NCBI GenBank assembly: GCA_910579205.1
Contig: CAJTTD010000007.1
Span: forward strand, 61,033 to 125,032
Source of the DNA: an uncultured Christensenella sp.
GTDB lineage: Bacteria; Bacillota; Clostridia; Christensenellales; Pumilibacteraceae
DNA: 64,000 bases
Direction: 5' to 3'
Shown here: positions 7,592-15,198 of the stretch, piece after piece
How positions within the stretch are numbered: position 1 is the first letter of the stretch
Layout: each line of letters begins with the position of its first letter
Position numbers and translations under genes: made by a program
The notes under the pieces: generated by a model
Told to the model about the DNA's origin: nothing
The model's database searches: none
Seen by the model: the letters and a program-made list of their open reading frames with translations, nothing else

Positions 7592-8694
7592 TAGAAAAAC
7601 CCCCAAACATACGTGAAAACCGTAGTGCACAACGTTACCACGGCAAGCCCTATCGCTATCATGACGTCGCGCAGAACGGGTCGGTATTTCTGTTCTTGGT
7701 AATCGCTGCCGTACACTTCTTTTTCCATTTCCAGCCGCTCTATACGTTCGGGATCGAACTCGCCCATCAGCACGACGCGCTTGTTGGTTACGTCGAACGC
7801 CGCGTCTTTGAGCGTTTCCATTTTGTTTTCCAAAACCTTTTTGTCCCTAAAGTACAGCATTACCGCAACAAGCCCGCCGCCTACGGCAAACGCGCACACA
7901 AAAAGCAGAGCGAGCGCCCATATCCTTCCGCTCGCTAGCGCGTCTATCGTGGGAAAAAAGCCGCCGCCTACCGCCCAATCGTAATTGTCTGCATAGCTAA
8001 GATACACGCTGCAAAAATTATTGGTAAAATGCATGAGCATTGCGGGGTATACGCTCTTGAGCTTTAACGTCATAAACGCGGCGAGCGCGCCGAATAGCGA
8101 CGTATAAAATACTTGCCGCACGTTTTGGTGGAACAGCCCGAAAGCAATACCGCAAAGAACCGTGCAGCCCACTATCCCCCACGTGCGCTTTGCCGTCGTC
8201 AGCATGCCGCCGCGCATGATAAACTCTTCGCACACCGCGGGTAATAAAGCCGTCATCAGTATTTCCGCAAACATAAATCCGAAGTTGAACGTTTGCGGCA
8301 TGCTCGGCTCGGACGACACGTAAACATACCCCGTCAGTTCGAGAAGCGCCGCCCACACAGACGACACGCCCAACGTAATAAAGTACACGCACAGTCCGAG
8401 CGGCACGGCTAACAAATAGTACGGCTTGAACTTAGAGCACGAACTGTATGTCAACACCTGCTTGACAGTGCGCCCGCCGTAAAATTTGTAAATGCAAAAC
8501 GGTACGGTCAAAAAGAATATCAACTGCACGGGCAATGTGAAGAGCGCGTCGGAAGCGAGCATGCCGCCGTAATCGCCCCCGCCGATATCGGCAAAGTACA
8601 CGATGATGCGCATGAGCAAAACGCCCGCAACAGCGGAACACAACGCATAAGATACCGCGCGGTAATCGCGCTTTACTCCCATGAGCGCCGTCAT
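7588..8694 (-). CDS. CPBP-family intramembrane metalloprotease (CAAX protease-like), first paralogue
   Basis: 368 residues with about eight membrane segments. The three active-site motifs of the CPBP family are present: the glutamate pair in AVCEEFIMRGG, the histidine in IAFGLFHQN and the histidine/asparagine in LMHFTNNFCSVYL. CPBP proteins range from prenyl-CAAX processing to bacteriocin immunity and regulated proteolysis; the substrate is unknown here. A cytoplasmic loop near the C-terminus (FDPERIERLEMEKEVYGSDY) precedes a last membrane helix. The ATG at 8694 overlaps the TGA of the upstream paralogue (ATGA), so translation is coupled. Confidence 0.85.
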   Translation of the reverse strand: MTALMGVKRDYRAVSYALCSAVAGVLLMRIIVYFADIGGGDYGGMLASDALFTLPVQLIFFLTVPFCIYKFYGGRTVKQVLTYSSCSKFKPYYLLAVPLGLCVYFITLGVSSVWAALLELTGYVYVSSEPSMPQTFNFGFMFAEILMTALLPAVCEEFIMRGGMLTTAKRTWGIVGCTVLCGIAFGLFHQNVRQVFYTSLFGALAAFMTLKLKSVYPAMLMHFTNNFCSVYLSYADNYDWAVGGGFFPTIDALASGRIWALALLFVCAFAVGGGLVAVMLYFRDKKVLENKMETLKDAAFDVTNKRVVLMGEFDPERIERLEMEKEVYGSDYQEQKYRPVLRDVMIAIGLAVVTLCTTVFTYVWGFFY

Positions 8695-9758
8695 GACAGT
8701 ATGAGCGACACGGCGTTGAATATGAGCATTATAACGCATATCCCCAAGCCGACGCACAATCTTACAAACCCGTCGCGTCTTTTGCACGCCGCGGCGCGCT
8801 CCGCAAGTTCCGCCGCCGCCTTTTCGCTATCAGTCATGTCTTGGGGCAACTCGCCGCCCGGCTTTTCCGCCTGAGCCTCTCGCGCGACGTCATCTTTGCG
8901 TCTACGCCGTCCGAACGCGATATCGACTATAAAGAATAGCGCCGCGCCGCCCGCGACAAACAGCCCGAGCGTTATAAAAAACGCCGCCGCTATATTGGCG
9001 GTCAACCACTCAACGCCCGCGCCGATAGCTGTGCCGAGCGGGGTCATGTCTATGACGAGCGCGAGCGCGTTGCTTACGGCATGGAGCAATATCGACGGCA
9101 AAAGCTTGCCGCTTCTGAGCGCGATAAACGCCGACAGCACGCCAAGCGCAAACTGAAAAACTATTTGCAGCGGATTCATGTGCATGAGCATAAAAGCGAG
9201 CGCGGAGATAAACACCGCATATACAGTGCTTTTTTCGCTCTTAATTCCGTGAAACAGCACGCCGCGGTAGATAGTCTCTTCGCACACGGGCGCTAAAAAC
9301 ACCGACGCTATAACTATCATGACAACAGCCGACGCCGTGTCCGTATACAGCGCGCCCGCCTCCGGCGGTATGCCCATTGCTTGAACCAAAAACCCGTACC
9401 ACACGGTGGGAAGGTACATCGTTACGAGCAAAAGCGGCGCGGCTATAAGCGGCACGACGATGTCCGCAACGCCTATGTTCTTTTCCGTCGCGGTGTTTTT
9501 GAAATAAGAGAAATTAAGCTTGCGCTTGTTTATAAAGCAGTATCCCGCCACAAACGCGCCGTTCACTAATTGCACGAACATCATGAACGCGCCGTTAAAA
9601 TCTCCGTTTTGGGCGATGTCGGGTATCTTTTTCATTAGTCCGACGGATACCATGGCGGCAAGCATTTGACATATGAGCGTCGTTATTATAGCGCCCAGAT
9701 AAAACCCGCACGACGCGCGGTGATCTATGCTTATAAACTCCTTACGCTCTTTCAACAT
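8691..9758 (-). CDS. CPBP-family intramembrane metalloprotease, second paralogue
   Basis: 355 residues, membrane-embedded, with the CPBP motifs PVCEETIYRGV, FMLMHMNPLQ and LLHAVSNALA. It differs from its neighbour in having a charged cytoplasmic segment after the catalytic core (RRRRKDDVAREAQAEKPGG and an alanine/glutamate-rich stretch) before the final helix. Its ATG at 9758 overlaps the end of the walJ-like gene by 7 bp, so walJ, both proteases and rlmH form one tightly coupled operon. Two different CPBP genes side by side suggest either a heteromeric pair or duplication followed by divergence; identity between them outside the motifs looks low. Confidence 0.85.
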   Translation of the reverse strand: MLKERKEFISIDHRASCGFYLGAIITTLICQMLAAMVSVGLMKKIPDIAQNGDFNGAFMMFVQLVNGAFVAGYCFINKRKLNFSYFKNTATEKNIGVADIVVPLIAAPLLLVTMYLPTVWYGFLVQAMGIPPEAGALYTDTASAVVMIVIASVFLAPVCEETIYRGVLFHGIKSEKSTVYAVFISALAFMLMHMNPLQIVFQFALGVLSAFIALRSGKLLPSILLHAVSNALALVIDMTPLGTAIGAGVEWLTANIAAAFFITLGLFVAGGAALFFIVDIAFGRRRRKDDVAREAQAEKPGGELPQDMTDSEKAAAELAERAAACKRRDGFVRLCVGLGICVIMLIFNAVSLILS

Positions 9759-10525
9759 ACTTCAAACAGTCCCGTCATGGAATTTTGGGTCGCCACCACT
9801 ACGCGCGCGTCGGTTACGCCCGCGTTTACGCGTATACCGCGCTCCACTTCGGATGCGGCAAGCTCGGGGTCGTTGTTCTCTTCCGATAAATGCGCAAGAA
9901 TAAAATTCTTGACTCCGCCCGCGGCGAGATATGCGCAAGCGTCGGCGCAGTCGGGATTGGATAAATGCCCGTAACGCGAACGTATGCGCGCTTTTAACTG
10001 CGGCGTGTACGCGCTGTTTCGGCGCAGTCTTTCGGGGTCGTGATTGGCTTCCAGCATTACTACGTCGCAACCGCACAAAGCGCTCAACGTGTCGCGCACT
10101 ATCTCGCCCACATCGGTAACCACCGCTACACGCTTATGCTCGCTTTCCACTATGTAGCCGAAGCACGGAACATCGTGCGGAACGGGAACGGCGGTAACCG
10201 TAAGTCCGCCCACTGCGACCGTCCGCGCGTCCGTGCGCGGCGCAATGCCGCAATGGGACGATACCGCGCCCGCCGTCTCCCGTTGGCAATGCACCACCGC
10301 CCTCGGGTGTTTTTTGCAAAAGACTTTAAGTCCGTTTATATGATCGGAATGCGAATGCGTAACAAAAATATCGACGCTATCGGAGTTTGCGCCGAGCACG
10401 CTCAAGCAACGCTCCACGCGCGTCGCCGATATGCCGAGATCGATCAAGATATTGTTTTTGCCGTCGGAAACGAAACAGCAGTTGCCTTTCGATCCTGACG
10501 CCAAACTGCAGATCTTTAAGCCCAT
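9752..10525 (-). CDS. walJ: Metallo-beta-lactamase-fold hydrolase, WalJ/YycJ family
   Basis: 257 residues with the MBL metal motif THSHSDHINGL, the downstream ligands HDVPC, VTDVGE and AHLSEENNDPE, and the N-terminus KICSLASGSKGNCCFV, all typical of YycJ/WalJ (VicX). The Bacillus member is encoded beside the WalRK two-component system and is thought to link DNA metabolism with cell-wall control; 5'-3' exonuclease activity has been proposed for the family. Here walRK is absent but the downstream rlmH is retained. An ideal promoter at 10532-10560 places the transcription start at the ATG, with no ribosome binding site, so this mRNA is probably leaderless. Confidence 0.85.
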   Translation of the reverse strand: MGLKICSLASGSKGNCCFVSDGKNNILIDLGISATRVERCLSVLGANSDSVDIFVTHSHSDHINGLKVFCKKHPRAVVHCQRETAGAVSSHCGIAPRTDARTVAVGGLTVTAVPVPHDVPCFGYIVESEHKRVAVVTDVGEIVRDTLSALCGCDVVMLEANHDPERLRRNSAYTPQLKARIRSRYGHLSNPDCADACAYLAAGGVKNFILAHLSEENNDPELAASEVERGIRVNAGVTDARVVVATQNSMTGLFEVC

Positions 10526-10531
10526 ATGCCA

Positions 10532-10560
10532 ATTATAGCATTATCGCGCGTCAAAAGCAA
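10532..10560 (-). promoter_or_regulatory. Promoter of the walJ operon (predicted leaderless)
   Basis: Minus strand: TTGCTT (10560-10555), 17-bp spacer, TATAAT (10537-10532). Seven nucleotides downstream lies the A of the walJ ATG at 10525, so transcript and reading frame should begin together. Confidence 0.65.
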
Positions 10561-10643
10561 GCTAATAAAGCCGTTTCGCTTCGCCGCGCCGCGCAATATG
10601 CGAATCAAAATCGATAATTATGCGTAGCCGACGCGTCTATCGG

Positions 10644-10672
10644 TTGTGTTTAAAGACCGAACGTGGTATAAT
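10644..10672 (+). promoter_or_regulatory. Promoter of the fumarase operon
   Basis: TTGTGT at 10644-10649, 17-bp spacer, TATAAT at 10667-10672; the start codon follows at 10689 behind an AGGA site. It is divergent from the walJ promoter 84 bp away. Confidence 0.6.
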
Positions 10673-10688
10673 TTAACATAGGATCATT

Positions 10689-11510
10689 ATGAAAACTATA
10701 GACAGCGAACAAGTAAAAACACGTCTCACGGCGCTCATAAAAAAATGCCTCACCATGCCCGACCCCGCCGTAACAAACGCGCTCGAGTATTTGCGCACAG
10801 ACAGTCCGCTCGAGGCGGAAGCGGCAAGGTTGATAGCCGAAAACAACAAGATAGCCGAACGGGACGGCGCGTTCTGTTGCCAAGACACCGGTCAAGCCGT
10901 GATTTTCGTGCGCATGGGCGACGAAGTTTACTGCGGCGGGCTTGCGTCGGCTATACAGCAAGCGGTGCGGGACGCTTACTCCGCCGCGCGCAAATCGGTA
11001 GCCGATCCGTTGACGCGCGTCAATACGAGCGACAACACCCCCGCCATAGTTAGCGTGCAGCTCGTGCCTGGCGACGAGTTTACGATATCGTTCCTCGCCA
11101 AAGGCGCGGGCAGCGAAAACATGTCCAAGCTGTACATGCTCACCCCCGCCGACGGAACGGAAGGTATAATCGACGCGGTAATGAACGCCGTTGAATGCGG
11201 CGGAAGAAACGCTTGTCCGCCGCTCGTAGTGGGCGTGGGCATCGGCGGAGTTACCGAAACGGCGTGCGTTCTCTCCAAGCGCGCGGTCATGCGCCCCGTA
11301 GGAGAGCGCAACGACAGAGCGGACGTAGCCGCGCTCGAATGCGAACTGCTTAAGAGGATCAACGCGCTGGGCATAGGCGTAGCCGCGCTCGGCGGAAACG
11401 CTACGGCATTGGCGGTCAATATAGAAACAGCGCCCACACACATCGGCATGCTGCCCGTAGCGGTCAATCTGCAATGCCACAGCGTGAGGCACGGAACGTT
11501 GAGGTTTTGA
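10689..11510 (+). CDS. Class I fumarate hydratase, alpha subunit
   Basis: 273 residues matching the N-terminal half of class I fumarases and the alpha subunit of L-tartrate dehydratase. The [4Fe-4S] cysteines are visible in FCCQDTGQA, ETACVLSKRAVMRP and LQCHSVRHG. The two-subunit enzyme interconverts fumarate and malate and is oxygen-sensitive, fitting an anaerobe. The stop codon overlaps the beta-subunit start (TGATG). Tartrate dehydratase activity cannot be excluded, as the families overlap, but no tartrate genes are nearby. Confidence 0.9.
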   Translation: MKTIDSEQVKTRLTALIKKCLTMPDPAVTNALEYLRTDSPLEAEAARLIAENNKIAERDGAFCCQDTGQAVIFVRMGDEVYCGGLASAIQQAVRDAYSAARKSVADPLTRVNTSDNTPAIVSVQLVPGDEFTISFLAKGAGSENMSKLYMLTPADGTEGIIDAVMNAVECGGRNACPPLVVGVGIGGVTETACVLSKRAVMRPVGERNDRADVAALECELLKRINALGIGVAALGGNATALAVNIETAPTHIGMLPVAVNLQCHSVRHGTLRF

Positions 11511-12016
11511 TGAACGGATATAAACAATTACAGCTCCCGCTCGACGCGGAAAAAATAAAAACCTTGCGCGAAAACGATCTCGTGCTTTTGAACGGCGTTA
11601 TGTACACGGCGCGCGATCAAGCGCACAAGCGCATAGCCGCCGCTATCGAAAAGGGTGAGCCTTTGCCGTTCGATCTCGTAAACGCGGCGATCTACTATTG
11701 CGGTCCCACTCCCGCGCCGCAAGGCAGACCCATAGGCAGTTGCGGGCCTACCACGAGCGGAAGAATGGATAAATACGCCCCCTTGCTCTATGACCGCGGC
11801 GTCAGCGTAACGATAGGTAAAGGCGTGCGAAATAATGCGGTCGCCCAAGCGATAAAGCGATCGGGCGCGGTGTACATGACCGCGATAGGCGGCGCGGCGG
11901 CGCTGTATCAGAGCAAAGTGTTGTCATGCGAGCTTATAGCATATGCCGATCTCGGCTGCGAAGCGGTGTACAAACTGACAGTAAAAGATTTCCCCGCCGT
12001 AGTTTCGCTTTTGTAA
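11510..12016 (+). CDS. Class I fumarate hydratase, beta subunit
   Basis: 168 residues, the swivelling C-terminal domain of class I fumarase. Recognisable blocks are VLLNGVMYTARDQAHKR, YYCGPTPAPQGRPIGSCGPT and IGKGVRNNAVAQAIK followed by YMTAIGGAAALY. The ATG at 11510 overlaps the alpha-subunit TGA by one base, so the subunits are translationally coupled in equal amounts. The longer ORF beginning at 11474 reads through the end of the alpha gene and does not fit the family. Confidence 0.9.
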   Translation: MNGYKQLQLPLDAEKIKTLRENDLVLLNGVMYTARDQAHKRIAAAIEKGEPLPFDLVNAAIYYCGPTPAPQGRPIGSCGPTTSGRMDKYAPLLYDRGVSVTIGKGVRNNAVAQAIKRSGAVYMTAIGGAAALYQSKVLSCELIAYADLGCEAVYKLTVKDFPAVVSLL

Positions 12017-12098
12017 TAGGCGGCGCGGCGCACGACGATAGCAAATAACGATTTACCTATATTCAAACAAAATAATACCCGAATAGGAGCAAGATATC

Positions 12099-13334
12099 AT
12101 GGATAAAAGAATGGTGGAAAATTTGGCGAAAGCCGTAACCGTGTCGGGCGTGAATGTTCAGCCGGGCGAAGAGGTGCTTATACTTACCTCGGTCGATGCT
12201 GCGGAAATAGCGCGCGAAGTCTCCAAACTCGCTTACGAGCTCGGAGCAAAGCGCGTGCATGTTTGCTTCCGCGACGACGCGCTCGAAAAGCTCGATTACG
12301 AAAACCAAACGATTGAAACGCTTACCGACAAGCCGTCGTTCGTATACGAAGAACGCAATTACTTTGCAAACGTAAACGGCTGTGTTATAAATATCATTTG
12401 CGAAAATCCCGACAACTTGCGCATGGTGGAAGCGGACAAGATAACCGCGTCGCGCAGAGCGTATATGAACGGATGCATGCCCTACTACGACAAAGCCATG
12501 TCCAACAAGATCAAGTGGTCCATAATCGCCTATCCTCAACGCGATTGGGCAAAGCTCATGTTTCCCGATCTTTCCGCAGACGCGGCTTACGAAAAGCTTG
12601 GCGAGTATATAGCCAAAACCACGCGCGTCGATAACGACGATCCCGTTGCGGCGTGGAAAAAGCATGCGGACGATCTGATACGCCGCTCGCAAAAACTCAA
12701 TGCGGCGAATATAAAAAGCTTTAGATACACCAACTCGCTCGGAACGGACGTATGCGTGGGCATGCCCGAAGGATACGTATTTGCGGGCGGCGCGGAAGAA
12801 TGCAACGGCGTAAGATTCAACGCCAACATGCCCACCGAAGAGGTGTTTTCCGCACCCGACTGCAACAACGTGGACGGCGTTATAAAAGCGTCCATGCCGC
12901 TTTGCTACCACGGCAAGATAATAGACGGCATAACGCTAAAACTCGAACACGGCGTTATAACGGAGTACGACGCTACCGCCAATAAAGACGTTCTCAAGGG
13001 CATAATCGAAACGGACGAAGGCGCGCGGCGGCTCGGCGAGATAGCGCTCGTTCCCTACGACTCGCCCATAAGCAATCTCAACACCCTCTTCTACGAAACG
13101 CTGTTCGACGAAAACGCGAGCTGCCACTTCGCCATAGGAAGAGCGTATCCCACTTGCGTAGAGGGCGGCGACGGAATGGATAAAGAAACGCTCGCAAAAC
13201 TCGGCATCAACGATTCCAATGTTCACGTCGATTTTATGGTAGGAACGAAAGACCTTACGATAACCGCCGAGACACGCGACGGAAAAATGCTCAAAGTATT
13301 TGAAAACGGCAATTTCACTAAAGACTTCGACTGA
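12099..13334 (+). CDS. M29-family (thermophilic-type) aminopeptidase
   Basis: 411 residues of the AmpS/PepS/T family of dinuclear metallo-aminopeptidases, cytosolic enzymes that remove N-terminal residues from peptides. Visible features are the start MDKRMVENLAKAVT followed by QPGEEVLI, the metal glutamates in MPTEEVFSAPD and the later glutamate region, the histidine in CHFAIGRAYPTC, and the HVD of NVHVDFMVGTKDL near the C-terminus. The start follows GGAGCAAG. It lies 82 bp after the fumarase genes and may be read from the same transcript; no terminator is obvious between them. Confidence 0.9.
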   Translation: MDKRMVENLAKAVTVSGVNVQPGEEVLILTSVDAAEIAREVSKLAYELGAKRVHVCFRDDALEKLDYENQTIETLTDKPSFVYEERNYFANVNGCVINIICENPDNLRMVEADKITASRRAYMNGCMPYYDKAMSNKIKWSIIAYPQRDWAKLMFPDLSADAAYEKLGEYIAKTTRVDNDDPVAAWKKHADDLIRRSQKLNAANIKSFRYTNSLGTDVCVGMPEGYVFAGGAEECNGVRFNANMPTEEVFSAPDCNNVDGVIKASMPLCYHGKIIDGITLKLEHGVITEYDATANKDVLKGIIETDEGARRLGEIALVPYDSPISNLNTLFYETLFDENASCHFAIGRAYPTCVEGGDGMDKETLAKLGINDSNVHVDFMVGTKDLTITAETRDGKMLKVFENGNFTKDFD

Positions 13335-13426
13335 TAGTTTTTGCCGTCAATGCATATCCAAACAGAATACAGCCGCCCAACGCGGCGTAGAATGTATTTG
13401 CTCGGGCAAACGCCCGCGAGAGAACC

Positions 13427-14086
13427 ATGGGTGAAACAATACTAAAAGAATTAAATTATCTTATCGGCGTGATAGTTGCGCTCGTTCTCGGCTTTGCCAT
13501 AGGTCTCGAGCGCAAGTTCCGCGCCAAAGAAGCAGGCATACGCACGCACACCGTCGTTGCCGTAGGCTCGGCGCTCATGATGGTGGTGAGCAAGTTCGGC
13601 TTCGGTGAAGGCGCGGCGGATATGTCGCGCATTGCCGCGCAGATCGTATCGGGCATAGGATTTTTGGGCGCGGGCATAATCGTTTACCGTCAGCACGAGA
13701 TACACGGACTTACGACCGCCGCGGGCGTATGGGCTACGGCGGGCGTAGGCATGGCTGCGGGCGCGGGGCTGTACACCGTAGCCACGGGCGCGACGCTCAT
13801 ACTCATACTGTCGCAGTGCATATTTCACATACCCTGCCGAATTTTCCGCTCCAAGCGCACATACGAAATAAAAATATGTTTCGTCAACGACGGCGAAAAC
13901 GACGAGAAGGTAAAACAACTGTTTGAAGTGCGCCACTTCAACCGATTGCACATAGAGCGCAAAGACGATACTTCGGTATACCGCGCCACGCTTAAAACGG
14001 ACAAAGAATACTCATCGCGCACGCTGGGCAACATAATGGCGGAAAACCCGTTTATCGTCTCGCTCGAACGTTGCGACGACGAATAA
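13427..14086 (+). CDS. MgtC/SapB-family membrane protein
   Basis: 219 residues. The N-terminal 130 residues hold four to five membrane helices with the family signatures GFAIGLERKFRAKEAGIRTH, VSGIGFLGAGIIV and GLTTAAGVWATAGVGMAAG. The remaining 80 residues form a soluble domain. MgtC proteins support growth at low magnesium or in host niches by affecting membrane transport, but many gut-bacterial members are uncharacterised. A clear terminator follows at 14111. Confidence 0.9.
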   Translation: MGETILKELNYLIGVIVALVLGFAIGLERKFRAKEAGIRTHTVVAVGSALMMVVSKFGFGEGAADMSRIAAQIVSGIGFLGAGIIVYRQHEIHGLTTAAGVWATAGVGMAAGAGLYTVATGATLILILSQCIFHIPCRIFRSKRTYEIKICFVNDGENDEKVKQLFEVRHFNRLHIERKDDTSVYRATLKTDKEYSSRTLGNIMAENPFIVSLERCDDE

Positions 14087-14110
14087 GAAAATCGAAATTA
14101 CATAAACATA

Positions 14111-14150
14111 AAACGAGCGTTGCCGTCATTTAGCAACGCTCGTTTTATTT
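14111..14150 (+). terminator. Intrinsic terminator after the MgtC gene
   Basis: A 13-bp stem (AAACGAGCGTTGC paired with GCAACGCTCGTTT) with a 9-nt loop and a short T-rich tail (TTTTATTT). It may also serve the convergent DUF975 gene. Confidence 0.85.
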
Positions 14151-14180
14151 ATCGATATTTATTAAAATCAGTTCCTATCG

Positions 14181-15092
14181 TCAGCCGATCTTGTTACCGC
14201 AATTTCTGCAGAAGGTAGCGTCTTCTACATTGCGCTCGCCGCACTTAGTGCAGAACTTATGCTTTTCCGCAGGCGCGGCTGTCTGTTGGGTCAGCTTGTA
14301 GCCGCATTCGGTACAGAACACCGAACCGCCCTTGACCGAAGCGCCGCACGCCGGGCATTCCGTAGCCGACGCCGCGATAGTCTCGCTTTGCTCTTCTTTG
14401 CGCTTTGCGTTGAGCCGCGAGCCGCACTCTACGCAAAATATGTAATCGGACGAATTTGCCGCGCCGCATTCGGAGCAGAACACGTCGTTTTTGACAGCTG
14501 CCGTGCAAGTGCGCGGAGATGCGTTAAACACATCGGCGGACGCTTGACCGTCTTTATCGTTGATGAGACTGCGGTAAAACTCGGCGGTGGCAAGTTGTTG
14601 GTACGGCGCTACGAATATCGCAGCCAATCCGAAAGTGATCATCGTGAGTAATGCCCAACCGAAAAAGCTCATTCCCAAGCAAAACAGTCTCCACTTATTG
14701 CCTCGCATGAGTTCTATCGATTTTTTACGGGCTTGCGTAGCCGTCAGCGACGGATCGTCCGCCATCAGATAGAAGCTCATGGAATACGCATAAGTCATTA
14801 TAATGCCGGGGATAAAAAGCAGCAACGACCACAAGAATAGGAATATGCCGTTCAACAACCCCAATAACAGTGCGCTAAGCGCATTGTCAAAGCCCTTGAA
14901 CACAGTGTCGATAGACGGATTTTTTCCGCGCGATAGGTCGAGCATAAACTTGGAATAACCGCACAACATTATACCGTCCAAAAACGGAACGGAGGCGACG
15001 AGCGAGTACAAAATACTGGATAATATTGCATTGCCCCATTGTCCGTTCAGCTTTTTCCATGCAGACTGTCTATAGTCCCTTGCGTATAACAT
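14181..15092 (-). CDS. DUF975-type membrane protein with C-terminal zinc ribbons
   Basis: 303 residues. The N-terminal 190 residues match the DUF975 pattern: MLYARDYRQSAWKKLNGQWG, several membrane helices, IPGIIMTYAYSMSFYLMADD and ARKKSIELMRGNKWRLFCL. The C-terminal 100 residues hold four CxxC...CxxC zinc-ribbon modules (CSECGAANSSDYIFCVECG, CPACG...CTECG, CTKCG...CRNCG). Such ribbon strings in Clostridia are tethered to membrane proteins as presumed interaction modules. The start at 15092 has a GAGG site. Function is unknown. Confidence 0.8.
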   Translation of the reverse strand: MLYARDYRQSAWKKLNGQWGNAILSSILYSLVASVPFLDGIMLCGYSKFMLDLSRGKNPSIDTVFKGFDNALSALLLGLLNGIFLFLWSLLLFIPGIIMTYAYSMSFYLMADDPSLTATQARKKSIELMRGNKWRLFCLGMSFFGWALLTMITFGLAAIFVAPYQQLATAEFYRSLINDKDGQASADVFNASPRTCTAAVKNDVFCSECGAANSSDYIFCVECGSRLNAKRKEEQSETIAASATECPACGASVKGGSVFCTECGYKLTQQTAAPAEKHKFCTKCGERNVEDATFCRNCGNKIG

Positions 15093-15198
15093 AGTATCCT
15101 CGCAAACTTATTGTTATGCGCATTCCGCGCATGTACCGTTTTATTATAAACTAAGAGTATTACATCAAATTTAAAATATTATTAAAATCAGATTAAAA

